NCBI RefSeq assembly: GCF_021130785.1
Contig: NW_025776837.1
Coordinates: 1 to 64,000, forward strand
From: Homalodisca vitripennis
Taxonomy: Eukaryota > Arthropoda > Insecta > Hemiptera > Cicadellidae
Reading direction: 5' to 3'
DNA: 64,000 bases
The notes below the pieces were generated by a model, which was given only the letters and a program-made list of their open reading frames with translations, did no database searches and had not been told where the DNA came from. Shown piece by piece: positions 12,211 through 22,776 of this stretch (position 1 is the first letter of the stretch; every line of letters starts with the position of its first letter). The translations under genes were made by a program, and so were the position numbers.

Positions 12211-14265
12211 CATTTATTTTACCGTACTTAAAATACTAAGAAAGCAGTAGACATTACAGGAAAGTAATAGTATGAAATAAAGACTGTGGTGTAGACAGCG
12301 GAGTTGGCACCGAATCCCTCGGGCCTTATTAGCGAGTGAGTCACCTCCTCCCCTGCAGTACGTTATACTTTATTGTTATGTAGCTTTAATCTATTACAAA
12401 AGCGTATATTTCCTCGTAAATGTACTTTTTATGAATATTCTCAAATCCTAAATAATTTACAAGATTTATATTCTCACAAAGCAATAATTCATTTTATATT
12501 ATAATTTCTATGTATAAAAACTTTATTATTCTAAGGTATTTTGGTTGCGTCAATATAGGATGACGTACTATAGGACGTAATTTGATTAATATCCACTGTA
12601 TGCAAATTAATAAATTTAAATACAAGTCCACACCTGAGAGTTTTGTATTACACAGTGGTTTATAGATTGAAAAATTAAATCTGGTAAAAAAAGAAAAATT
12701 AGTAAAAGGTATAATAAACATATTACTGTATAGCCTACTTTTTTAATGCAAAGCAAAATTGTATACATACCGCAATAGTAGTGACATAAGAAACCGTAGG
12801 AAATATTTTTGGCATAAGAATATGTTAAGTCTGTAAAGCCGGAAATATAATCTTTTCAATTAATACTACATAAATAATATTTCAAAGTATTTCAGGTTAT
12901 ATTTAAACATGACTGCAATATAAACCATTTACTTTCAAATAGTCTTTGAACTCGCTATAAAGATGATTACATGTGGCTTCACCAAATAAAATTATGTAGA
13001 GATCATTGTGAACTGTGGAGATGTTACTTTGGACGCACCTTATGTCTGTAACAGGCATTCTAGTCACGTCCTCATTCAACAGCTTGTGTCTCAAAATGAG
13101 AAAGTTACATCAGTCGATCGTTTTAAAACCTAACGATTCTACTGTTTTGGTGCATTAAATCGGTTCTTAAGGACGACTTGACAGAAGAGAGAGCAATCAT
13201 TGGTGACACGTGACAGTCATAGGCATCACCATATGTTAAAACAAACCATTATAAATCAATTGTATTGTACGCTCAGATATCCATTCATGCGATAATATCA
13301 AATTTTTCCTATGACTCTCTTCTTAATCATGCTTAAGACTATGTATTCTGAATCTCTAAAAACAGTCAATTGGGACATATTATAAGTTAATGATCTTTTA
13401 ATTAATTTGAAACAAAATCTTTGCTCTCTTACCTTACAGAGAAGTATTTACTTCTGGCTCAGTTGCTTTATACATGCCTGTAGAGCTTATACTATGTACA
13501 GTAAAACCGATCTGTCACTTTCATCTGAGTAACTAAACAGATATAAAGGAGTGGGATCTACTTAACCGCTAATTCCGAAATATTGAGGTAAAAAGAATTA
13601 GTTGGTCTGTTTGCTGTTGAGGATGGCTGGTGAAATAGGTGACACTATATTTACTTTAATGGCTTTTTTTTCAATACTAAACATTAGGGAGTATTGTCTC
13701 TTCCGCTTTTCCCTGTTCACTTTGACTGTTCACCTTCCCCTTCCTACAAGCTGACATGACTGATATAACGGGCGTAATCCATCCTCATGGATTTTTGACA
13801 AGAGGGCAACCCTGCTCCAAAACTTACCGATGCTAAATATCATATCACTCTAGAAGCAGCGTAAAAATAATTTTGAGGACAGTGAGCGTTCTCCTCGTTT
13901 ATGTATCTCAAGTTAGAAGAATAAAATTATTTTTGAGCAAATTTAATCTCCAAACATCAGATAGTGTGAAATAAGAATACGTAAAAAGTGAATTTAATAG
14001 CCAGTCGATGCTACATGTATTAGGATGTGTCTATATATATTATCCCGAATCTTTGCCACAGTGCCAGGTTGGTAATAAAGTCACCTTGTTGCCTACAAAA
14101 TATAAACATGGGCTCTTTTTTTTGGTGGAAGTACGAGCCACCTTCTGTCGATATCCTAAGTGGAGGGATAGCGGACACATTTTTGTTATATCGTCTTAGA
14201 AGAAAGAGGATCCAGCTCTACTCCAGCCTTTCCAATTAAATTAAAACAGCACAGGAAATCACTTC
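12211..14265. other. Sequence without recognisable genes
   Basis: Short ORFs only. The patches at 12285-12360 and 14035-14230 are less AT-rich but match nothing I recognise. Confidence 0.5.
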
Positions 14266-14845
14266 ACGTTATTTATTTATTTTATTTATTTATTTTTCAA
14301 TTTTACATGGCAGCTACAGGACATGATATAGCACAAACAAAGTACAAAACCTTCAATTATTCCCAAAACAGCCATCCTAACTAAAATTAATGTACTCTTA
14401 ACATGAACTTTACATAACAAACTAAAGTAAACTAAACTGCAGGCAGTTACACAAATTAATATTTAAATTTCTTTACACAACATAAATAAAGAAACTCTAT
14501 ACAATTTAGATAAAAATAACAACTTGCTACATTGTACACATACACTTCTACAATGAACAATAAATTAAATCAAAATAAGAGGTTGCTGGATATTTTTAAA
14601 ATATTTTCCAAATTATCATTACAAATATCTAAGTTTAATTGGTTTAAATTAAGAAACCGAATAGTCTTGTACAAAGGAAAATTATAATGAGAAACTGTTC
14701 TACATCTAGGTAAAGCAAATAAATTAAATTCTCTAAATACTGTATATGATGTGGTACATGCAAACCTATCTGACTTAACAAATACGAACTATCAACTGAA
14801 TTATTAAGTAACTTACATAAACACTTATTTATCTCCATCCTTTAA
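14266..14845 (-). pseudogene. LINE 3' end with C-terminal ORF2 remnant, minus strand
   Basis: The plus strand opens with a (TTTA)n tract (14268-14296), which is a (TAAA)n tail on the minus strand. About 300 bp upstream on the minus strand, one frame reads FALPRCRTVSHYNFPLYKT followed by IRFLNLNQLNLDIC, closely resembling the extreme C-terminus of insect LINE reverse-transcriptase ORFs (a LPxxRT...P...TIRLxN pattern). The rest of ORF2 is missing, so this is a 5'-truncated copy. The exact clade was not determined. Confidence 0.65.
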
Positions 14846-15206
14846 CTCTAAGGGTGCTCCATCCGCTCCAACAGTCATCACAACTGTCTACTAGACTTAT
14901 TCATTTACCCTTCCACCTCGATATCTGGAGATTTGTGGTATGTTAAGCCATGATATGTATATAAGTGAATTGCCAAGATGTATAAGTGCACTAGTGGATT
15001 TTTCTATACCCAAGTGATAACCGAGTCATATAACCCAACGAGTAGATGTTTATCTGTGTATTTATTTATGGAATTGGATTGCACAATAGTGGTTAATACG
15101 CAGTCTTGACTGTTTTAATATATGTTTTTTTTAAGATTTTTTTTTTTTTCAACAAATTAAAAATATTAATTCACATTCTTTGTAAAGCACCCTGTATACT
15201 AAAAAG
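14846..15206. other. Sequence left of the DNA transposon, no gene
   Basis: AT-rich with a T-run near 15141; no features recognised. Confidence 0.5.
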
Positions 15207-15210
15207 ACTT

Positions 15211-15241
15211 GAGTCGCCAAATGCCAAAACAGGCTAAATCC
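15211..15241 (+). repeat. Left terminal inverted repeat
   Basis: 31 bp; pairs with 18399-18429, differing at one position (AGG here versus AAG in the inverse). Its inner part, CCAAAACAGGCTAAATCC, is itself a copy of the subterminal motif. Confidence 0.9.
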
Positions 15242-15317
15242 AAAATTTAAAAAAGTTGAGATATTGATGACATTGAGTTCTGTATTACCTAGGCTACAGA
15301 TTTGTCACTTCAAAATG

Positions 15318-15510
15318 TTCCAAAACCAGTTAAAAACTGTATAAAATTAATATTTAAAAGTGAAGGTTGTTCCAAAATCAGTTATATCCTATAGCCATTC
15401 GGTTCCAAAAACAGTCATATCTCCACAGATGACAATGTTCCAAAACCAGCTATATCAAACTACAATAACTTACAATGTTTCATGTTTCTGTGTCAAAATA
15501 AGTTAAATCC
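15318..15510 (+). repeat. Left subterminal motif array (five copies)
   Basis: Copies of TTCCAAAAC-N-AG(C/T)TA(T/A)AT start at 15318, 15370, 15403, 15438 and 15493 (last copy TCAAAATAAGTTAAATCC), all in the same direction as the motif in the left TIR. Such arrays usually bind the transposase; that function is inferred. Confidence 0.75.
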
Positions 15511-15679
15511 CAAAAGACTTTTCCTATAGGGAACTGCTGATCATTTTCCTTCTGAATTTAATTGTTTATTTTGTTGGCTAATTTTAAATTTCAAAGGCTA
15601 AAATAGTGTTATAAGAAGCAATAGCACTCAATTATTTAACATTATTTTAAAAGCTCCTGATTTGTTGTGTGTCATAAAC

Positions 15680-15915
15680 ATGGAGGCTGAACATACAGGA
15701 GGTATTTTAGAAGGTAGTGAAGGCGTTGGTATTGATATTATAAATGCTGAAGTTGTAATTGTTCAACAAGAAAATGTCAATATAATGGACATAACAGTGG
15801 AAACTCCACAAAATGTGGAACAAGTAGAGTTGGTAGAAGAGATGCCTGGCCCTTTGGCAAAGAAAAGGAAGAAAAACGAAAGAGCATGGAAGAAAACTGT
15901 TGCAAAAGTTGCTAG
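15680..15915 (+). CDS. Transposase exon 1 (N-terminal)
   Basis: The ATG at 15680 begins MEAEHTGGILEG; the open frame extends six codons upstream but without another ATG. About 78 codons: an acidic N-terminus followed by a basic stretch (LAKKRKKNERAWKKTVAKVA) that could act as a nuclear localisation signal. It ends at a near-consensus donor, CTAG|GTAAGT (15916), in phase 2. Two acceptors downstream are plausible: TTTTAG|ACACC (exon from 16197) and CCCTGCAG|G (exon from 16282). Only the second joins directly in frame to the long ORF. Confidence 0.7.
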
Positions 15916-16281
15916 GTAAGTTAACAACATTTGGTAAAGAAAACTAAACTAGCCTAATCTTAACACTCATTTGAACTAAAATAACCTAACCTCAACTAAG
16001 CTAACCTAACCATAACTAAACTAACCTATAACCGCAACTAAACTACTTAATCTCAACCAGCCTAAAGTAATTCAGCTTAGGCCCTAACTTAACTACAACA
16101 GTTTTTGACAACGTTTGCGATCTATAATTTGTTTTTATTACAGGTTAGTATTTTTTTAAAGGTATAGGAGAACTAATAATCCCTATTTTGTTTTAGACAC
16201 CGCCCGAAGGGATTTCCACAGATGCCTAGTTGTAAACATTCGGCCAAAAGTAAGTACCGCTGCGCAGAACTTTCCCTGCAG
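15916..16281 (+). other. Transposase intron, or intron plus a frameshifted exon segment
   Basis: If spliced to the CTGCAG acceptor the intron is 366 bp. Within it, 16198-16290 reads in a different frame as HRPKGFPQMPSCKHSAKSKY then RCAELSLQDVR. Its Cys/His pattern resembles the N-terminal zinc-like region I remember from relatives of this transposase, directly before the KIHQQYY segment of the long ORF. So this stretch may be true coding sequence disrupted by a small indel in the A-run near 16288-16293. The 5' half of the intron (about 15945-16090) is a degenerate CTAAC-rich tract. Confidence 0.5.
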
Positions 16282-16282
16282 G

Positions 16283-17932
16283 ATGTTAGAAAAGATACAT
16301 CAGCAATACTATAAAGACGCTGACCTTCAATCAAAGAAGAATTTTATTCTTCAGCACGTCATTGTTTCCTCAGCAAAAAGGACTCGTCTTCCAGAAGGTA
16401 TCAAATCAAAAAGAAATGTAAGTACTGACTTTTTCTTACCTAAAATGAGGAACAACAAAACTGAGAATGTTAAAGTATGTCGGGCAGCACTACTTACAAT
16501 TTTGCAAGAGAGTAAAAACCGAGTGCAATTGATTTGCAAAAAGTACCTGGAAACAGGCGTCGTACCTTTGGAGACTCGTGGAGGAGCACGCCAAGTTGAT
16601 AAATATAATATAAAGAAAGACAGCATCAAATCTTTTATTAAAACATTTATTCCAGTACAAAAACACTATTGCAGAGCGAAAAACAAGCATAGGCAATACC
16701 TTCCAAGTGAGCTTAACATTACAAAAATGTGGAAAATGTATATTGAGCAGCATCCAACTGAAGAATTAAAGTGTGAGTATGACTTTTTCAGGCTGGTTTT
16801 TTCTGAGAACTTTAACATTGGTTTTGACGCTCCGTACACTGATAAGTGTTCAACCTGCACAAGGCTTGAGTGTGAACTAGCCACAGAAAAAGATGCAGGC
16901 AAGCGTGAAACACTAAAGCTAAACCTAAAAGCCCACAAAGTCCGTGCAGACAAATTCTACAAACTTTTGCAAGAAAATAATGATAAAGAGCTTATTCTGA
17001 GCTATGATTGTCAGAAAAATCTTGTCCTTCCTAAAATACCGGACCAAGCCGCATACTATAAGCGCCAGCTATATCTATATAATTTTGTGATTTGTGAGGG
17101 ACATTCTAAAGTCCTCTTGAATTCAGAAAACACCTTTTCTTACCTCTGGAATGAAAACCAGTATGCAAAAGGGTCCAGTCAAATTGCATCTGCTGTTTAC
17201 CACAGGTTAACAAGCGCTAACATGGAAAATGTCACCACAGTCAAACTTTTCTCTGACGGCTGTGGTGGCCAAAACAAGAACACAACTGTTGTCGGTATGA
17301 TTGCTCATTGGCTCCTGAAAGATGCACCTAAACATGTTACTAAAGTTGTACTACTCTTTCCGGTAGTCGGCCATTCTTTCATTCCCCCTGATAGAGTGTT
17401 TGGAGTACTTGAAAGGAAATTTCAAGATCTGAGTGTAATCAACAATCCCAATGAGTACACTGAAATAATTGAAAAGCACTGTACTGTTGTGAAACTTGGG
17501 ACGGATTGCCCTGTGAGTGATTGGAAAACTCTAACCGATGCTGTTCTAAAAAAACCAGGACAATGGCATTTTCAATTTCAAAAGGCCAAGAAATTTATCT
17601 TTTCAAGAAGTAAAAGTAATCCAAACTCCATCCTGGTACAAGGAGAAGCAAACTATGTATTTGAAATCGGCGAGAGTAAGTCAGTAATGAAAAGGGGGAA
17701 AAATTTTGACAATGCAGTTTTGAGAGTGATACAAGAAGGACACCCAGTGAAACAAGTAAAAATCAATGATGTGAAATGCTTGCTAAATCTCCACTATGGA
17801 AATGACTGGCAACGGGAGCCAAAGTTGAAGTTTTTCAAGGACTTATTCCAGCTACCTACCACCAATCAAGGCGAAGAAGATGATGATGATGATTTTGAAA
17901 TAAATGAAGAGGATGAACCTATGATTGAGTGA
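16283..17932 (+). CDS. Transposase with RNase H-like core, 549 codons
   Basis: A long intact ORF, the only one of its size in the window. Visible features: a Cys cluster DKCSTCTRLEC (residues 188-197); a putative first catalytic Asp in LSYDCQKNLVLPKIP (D242); YYKRQLYLYNF (258-268); the signature SDGCGGQNKNTT (324-335) with D325; GHSFIPPDRVFGVLE (363-377) with D370 and E377; a C-terminal domain and an acidic tail (EEDDDDDFEINEEDE). The SDGCGGQN and GHSF-PxDR motifs mark a large insect family usually annotated as uncharacterised or DUF-type proteins. TIRs and a TSD around this copy show it is a transposase. The true start is probably upstream through splicing; the ATG at 16283 is the first in the ORF. 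AATAAA follows at 17943. It could still be active if the exon 1 junction is functional. Confidence 0.85.
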   Translation: MLEKIHQQYYKDADLQSKKNFILQHVIVSSAKRTRLPEGIKSKRNVSTDFFLPKMRNNKTENVKVCRAALLTILQESKNRVQLICKKYLETGVVPLETRGGARQVDKYNIKKDSIKSFIKTFIPVQKHYCRAKNKHRQYLPSELNITKMWKMYIEQHPTEELKCEYDFFRLVFSENFNIGFDAPYTDKCSTCTRLECELATEKDAGKRETLKLNLKAHKVRADKFYKLLQENNDKELILSYDCQKNLVLPKIPDQAAYYKRQLYLYNFVICEGHSKVLLNSENTFSYLWNENQYAKGSSQIASAVYHRLTSANMENVTTVKLFSDGCGGQNKNTTVVGMIAHWLLKDAPKHVTKVVLLFPVVGHSFIPPDRVFGVLERKFQDLSVINNPNEYTEIIEKHCTVVKLGTDCPVSDWKTLTDAVLKKPGQWHFQFQKAKKFIFSRSKSNPNSILVQGEANYVFEIGESKSVMKRGKNFDNAVLRVIQEGHPVKQVKINDVKCLLNLHYGNDWQREPKLKFFKDLFQLPTTNQGEEDDDDDFEINEEDEPMIE

Positions 17933-17942
17933 AAATATTTTT

Positions 17943-17948
17943 AATAAA
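17943..17948 (+). promoter_or_regulatory. Polyadenylation signal of the transposase gene
   Basis: AATAAA 11 bp past the stop codon. Confidence 0.55.
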
Positions 17949-18106
17949 CGACACATTTATTTTATAAACTCTGTAGATAAATAAATTCATGGTTTTGTAT
18001 TGAAAATGAATACGATTGTGTTCATTAATCCTAACCTAACTTTACCTAACAATATAGGCTACAATGTTTTGAGAAAAAAGGATTTAATAATATAAGGTTC
18101 TGTTTT

Positions 18107-18233
18107 TTAACTTATTTTGGAATGGTAAACGCAATTTAACTGGTTTTGGAACCAAAGTTAAAAAGCAAATGGCGGAGAGTAAGTTTCCAAAAGCAGCTAA
18201 ATCATAGTTACTGTTCCAAAACAAGCTATGCCA
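18107..18233. repeat. Right subterminal motif array (four copies)
   Basis: Copies at 18107-18122 and 18134-18151 are inverted; those at 18185-18204 and 18214-18233 are direct. With the copy in the right TIR this gives both orientations at this end, unlike the uniform left end. Confidence 0.7.
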
Positions 18234-18398
18234 TATATTTAATCGGCTGCAGTAATTATAACTTTTGTACCATCTTTTAGCAATTTTTAAACAATATAAC
18301 TAATTTTTTAACCTTTTTTTTAAATAAAAATCATAAAAATGTAATGGATGTGAGAAAAGCAATCAGTTTTTGGCATTTATCTAAAAAACTTGCAGAGT

Positions 18399-18429
18399 GG
18401 ATTTAGCTTGTTTTGGCATTTGGCGACTC
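18399..18429 (-). repeat. Right terminal inverted repeat
   Basis: Inverse of 15211-15241, ending GGCGACTC directly before the ACTT target duplication (18430-18433). Confidence 0.9.
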
Positions 18430-18433
18430 ACTT

Positions 18434-19970
18434 AACATGTATCACAAATATTTACCGAAATTTATCCACATAAATAATGGGCTATTATAAATATTTAAAC
18501 TTTAAACCGATTATCAATTGAATTCCCTTTCATTTATTTATACAGTTTTATAAAATTTAATTAAACATTCGGACACATTTAGTTTACATTCATTTATATT
18601 TTGTTTTTATGTTGTATTGTACACCTTAGAAATAACATTCACACTACCTTCAGAGTGCCAACAACAGGTGTTGTAACAAATGGAGCTAGCTAGTGGAAGT
18701 AATAACACTAATTGCGTTTAAAGTAAGGAATATGGAGTCTTATATTAATATTAATTATTAACGCAATACTTAGCATTAAAATAAGACATAAATATTTGGT
18801 TATTTGGTTTAAAAAATGTTTATTTATTTATAAGTTAGTTTTCTTAAAGTCTTGACCAGCTTTAACATCACTAACTGTAAAGTGAATATATTATTAATGA
18901 AAATAAGTAATACACAACTCGTACTTCTAAACAATTTATATTGGATTTATTAAGTTCTAATATAAACCTGTCTCAAAAAAGTTATACATAGATTTAGCAG
19001 TTTTTATTGGATGATTAGTATTTTTTGGTAAAAGACACAAGATTCTGTAGTCATTATTCTCAATGATTAATGTTGTGTTGTAACAATTCACAACAGTTTA
19101 AATTTCATATCATTATAAAAACTAAGAAAAACTAATAAATTAAACGTAAATATTTTGCAAAAAATTTGGACGAAAAGCGTTTTAGAAACAAAATTAAATC
19201 TGAAGAGGTTGTAGGGACGCTTTGCCTTTATAAACAGAAGTGGTACTAGAGCTCAAACCTACGTCAACTTGTCCTAAGCGTTAAAAAACAAACGTTAATA
19301 GATCATTTATTATTATTTAATGTCAATATTTAAAAGTAATAACTACTTAACAAAAAGTATGTATGTGTTATTCATAATTAATACGACTTTTTTAATGGAC
19401 GTACCTCCATTAATGTATTATAATTAATGATTAAAAATATTACTAAGATTCAATCAAGGCAGTTTTGGATAAGAAGTATCTTAAAAATATGTAATACTCA
19501 AAACAAAGTATGAAGAAGAATATTAAGAATTATGTTAAAAAGTAACAATGTTACTATAATAGAAATATTGGTATGCTGAAATACTGCCACAATAAAAAAA
19601 TTTTGAATTTTCATAACAGGAAATCGTTATGCTTTTGTGGGCATAGAACCATTTTTATATAAATACAATTATGAAGTTCTAAACACTAAAACCAAGTAAT
19701 ATTATGATCAGAACATTTTCCACTATATAATATCAGGAAACCGAGCTTTGCTGGTATTTTTTCTAGTAAATCGTGATTTGGGAATCATTTTATAATATAC
19801 GTGTCTACAAACATAACTTTTAATGCCAAGACTATTTATTGTTCTGTCATCTCCTGCAGCAAAAGATGTGTTTATGTTTCTTATTTTATTAGGAAACACT
19901 TCCGAATACGGGTAACAGTTTAAAAAAGTTTATTCATTCATTTGAAAAATTGGTTGCTCCATTACAGTTC
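18434..19970. other. AT-rich sequence without recognisable genes
   Basis: No coding region, repeat ends or RNA recognised. Confidence 0.55.
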
Positions 19971-20276
19971 TTACATGCAAACAGCAGTCACCAAACAAAT
20001 TCTATTTATGTGATAAAAAACCCATTCGTCGGGGAAATGCAATGCACCGCAATGGATAGACAGAGTTTCAAATGTTTCTAAGGCGTAATATTGCACAGCT
20101 GCAGTAAAAGAACATTTATACTCGTATTTAGGTAAATAATTAATAAATTCAAAAACCAATCGACGTCTTCCTTCTTGACGTCTTGGTTCTTCTAATCGGT
20201 ATTCTCGTTGCTCGTCATTTTCGTTAACTAGACGTTGTGCCGCACGCTGCCGCATATCTTGCAGACGTCGAAACAT
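19971..20276 (-). pseudogene. Helitron-like N-terminal protein fragment
   Basis: A 101-codon minus-strand ORF. Residues 1-40 are a basic, charged repeat-like stretch (MRQRAAQRL, NENDEQREYRLEE, RRQEGRRR) and residues 75-90 read LSIHCGALHFPDE, a pattern like the CxxCxAxxFxxE motif in the N-terminal part of animal Helitron helicase proteins, here with only one Cys. The upstream basic region also fits that family. No Rep or helicase motifs follow, so if correct it is a small remnant. A chance ORF remains possible. Confidence 0.4.
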
Positions 20277-21705
20277 CTAAATCATGTGAACTTTCTGCTC
20301 ATATAATGTTAAACGTTAGCAGTACGTGTGGGACGATTTATACGAAATAGATAAATAAATGTAATTTTAAAAGAAGTGAAATTATTTATCAGTTTATATT
20401 GCAACCAAAATTTCCTTTCGGTTTGATCATTCGTTAATTTATACAGGAATTATATTTGTACTATTTGGCATTTCTGATGAAATATCAGCTGTGAGGATTG
20501 GCTTACTACTCTTGTTATGATACGTCCGATGTTAATATTATCAGATATCATTGACCAGATGTCATTTACTACAGAATGTAAACAAAGAATATTAATAAAT
20601 ATTGAAAGTGTAGCACTTTTGTTTTTGTAATAATGTAAATCATTGTTTCCATGAAAACTGATTTTTAAATTGTTAAAATTCAAAATATTTATCATGAGGC
20701 ACATCTACATAAAGCGTAAAAATTGGTTTGCTGACTATTAGTGACAGTTTACAACGGTTAGTGGACGTAAACTCTGCTATATACTATGATTGGGAATTTC
20801 ACCATCTCATCGATAAGGGACCAAAGTGATCAGCCTGTCACCTCTTCTAAATGGTAAATATAAATATTTTATGTCTCGTCTCAAACGTTACTCTTCCTAT
20901 CTATATATACAGTATATAGTATGAAAATGGCATACGTCTATTGCTCTGGGTATTGTTTGTTGTAAAACTATATAATATTAAATTAATAAAGAAACAAACA
21001 CTGAGGTTAATCCACAAAAAACAATACAAAAGTATTTGTTTTAAATATTAAAAATTTGACTGTAATGGGTAACCCAATAAAAGGAAAAATTATTTCTATT
21101 ATTAGCATAGTTACCAGTACAACATTTCTAAAAGTTACACCTATTATAAAGTTTATTACACAGACTAACTACCTACTATTCACACTACATACATTATTGA
21201 GATATCCTTTACAGACATCATCATGAGACTATGGTACTGTAAGAATTAATTAGTATTGGAATTAGCACTGATAAATAATAGCAATAACTACGGTACTCCT
21301 AGTTGTAGTTGCTTACTCGGGAATGTTTATATCTGTCAGTCCCTTACCTACCTAGCATTTACTGCTTTCTTTTACAGTAGTCTTATTACTCTCCTTGAAT
21401 TGCTATAAAAAATCAACCCATGTTGAAGTATAACTAGCATTTAAATGATTGATTGTTTTTTTTCATGTAATGCTGTAACTTACCCACATTAAAGAGTTTC
21501 AAATTTTTGTATTTTTTGTATCCGGTTGTCTTATAGTTCTTATACTTTAATATCTTATATGCGCAACCTATAATATTCCTTCCTATTGCTATATATGTAC
21601 CTATATATTAACCATACTCACATAACTCTTCCTAACCCCGATACCATTTCCACCTGGTATAAATTTGTATACTTAATAACTCGAGGCCGTTGAGTTGTAT
21701 CTATC
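20277..21705. other. AT-rich sequence without recognisable genes
   Basis: Nothing assignable on either strand. Confidence 0.55.
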
Positions 21706-21708
21706 CAT

Positions 21709-21710
<2 letters not shown>

Positions 21711-21756
<46 letters not shown>

Positions 21757-21915
21757 TAGGACCTTATAAATTAAAAGCATGAGGAGAGTCGTTAATTTAC
21801 AAGGCTGACGTTACTTATGAAAATACTGATGCTCACTGGCAAGATTTGAACTCATATCCAAATTCCGAGGTCTTACATTCTTATAAACTAACCCGTGATT
21901 ATAAACGTCCCATCC
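21711..21915 (-). mobile_element. tRNA-derived SINE with a 44-bp A-tail, minus strand
   Basis: The plus strand has an unbroken T44 (21711-21754), an A-tail on the minus strand. About 90-150 bp further right the minus strand carries a B-box-like GAGTTCAAATCTTGCC preceded by an A-box-like GGTTAGTTTATAAG. Head, body of about 110 bp and tail are in SINE order. A tail this long and pure suggests a young insertion, although assembly or slippage can alter it. No target duplication was identified. Confidence 0.6.
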
Positions 21916-21936
21916 CGCCTTCAGTTTTTATCAAAA

Positions 21937-22776
21937 AAAAATTATGGTTGCCTGTAAAGTCGGTTTTACGGGCGAAGATTTTACGTGACAACGTCTTTTT
22001 CTCGGTAGAATATTTATTGATATGAATATTATTAAATGGCACAATAGCAACAAGGAATTGAATGAAAGTAAGAATTGCACAAATTTTAACTATAGAAATA
22101 TATTTTGTTTACTAAAACATTGTACATAATTTTAAATTAATTAAAATTTGTTATTGTAAATGGTAAAGTTGAATAAAACATTTACTAAAATTGGAATTTG
22201 AAATGCTTGCTAAACACAGTTAAATTCTAACTTCGCGCGTGGTGATTGGTCGGTTTAGTTCGTTTGTTTGGTCGCACTGTTATGACAGGTTAGAGGTTAT
22301 AATTTGTTATTTTAAATGTTTGACTAGCAATACGCGCTGTTTCTTCTCAATCGACTGAATTACGATTGATTGCAGAGTGATTTAAACTAATAATTTACTT
22401 AACACTATCAACATTTGTCAATAGTATGACATAACCTATAAACTCAGTTTCTCAACTTTTGTGTCAATCTAACAATTAATCAATCAATCATAGTTTACGA
22501 TAATGAAATATCAGTGTACAATTATTTACCTTTATTGTTGTAGTTTGTTGTAAATGACGAATCTAAGCACTCAACATTTTCACGAATAAACATAGTTATC
22601 TGCTTTATCCCGTACGGCGGACCCACAGTTATCTGCTTTATCCCGTGCGGATCCCGTGCGGCGGACCCATTGGACGGGCATCGTAAAGTTACCGGGCGTT
22701 ACACTTTTTCATGAGTGACTCCGAGCCGCAACCTAATTTAAGACGTTGTCACGTCAAAAACAACTCCTGTAATTTT
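21937..22776. mobile_element. Inverted-repeat element of about 840 bp (MITE-like)
   Basis: A perfect 14-bp inverted repeat, ACGTGACAACGTCT, at 21983-21996 pairs with 22741-22754. Outside it a looser pairing exists between AAAATTATGGTTG (21937) and the inverse of 22761-22776. The left arm has an extra ~25-bp stretch containing GTAAAGTCGGTTTTACGGGCG, and a related GTAAAGTTACCGGGCG sits inside the right side. No ORF, so non-autonomous. Superfamily and TSD not determined. Confidence 0.5.
22594..22669. repeat. GC-rich tandem repeat inside the inverted-repeat element
   Basis: AGTTATCTGCTTTATCCCGT followed by (A/G)CGG(CGGACCCA) occurs at 22594 and 22627, then a partial ATCCCGTGCGGCGGACCCA at 22651. 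It stands out against the AT-rich surroundings. Confidence 0.7.

Larger units (their letters stand above)
15211..18429 (+). mobile_element. Structurally complete DNA transposon, 3219 bp, possibly Sola-like
   Basis: Both ends are visible. The left end starts GAGTCGCCAAATGCCAAAAC; the right end is its inverse, matching over 31 bp with one mismatch. The element is flanked by a direct ACTT at 15207-15210 and 18430-18433, a 4-bp target site duplication. Inside are one plus-strand transposase gene with an intron and arrays of an 18-bp motif near each end. A 4-bp TSD with an apparent DDD-type transposase fits the Sola superfamily as I recall it, but the assignment needs a database comparison. The intact TIRs and TSD suggest a fairly recent insertion. 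Confidence 0.85.

Noticed and set aside
16351..16953. Three minus-strand ORFs of 87-95 residues within the transposase gene
   Set aside because: They are antisense shadows of the 549-codon ORF.
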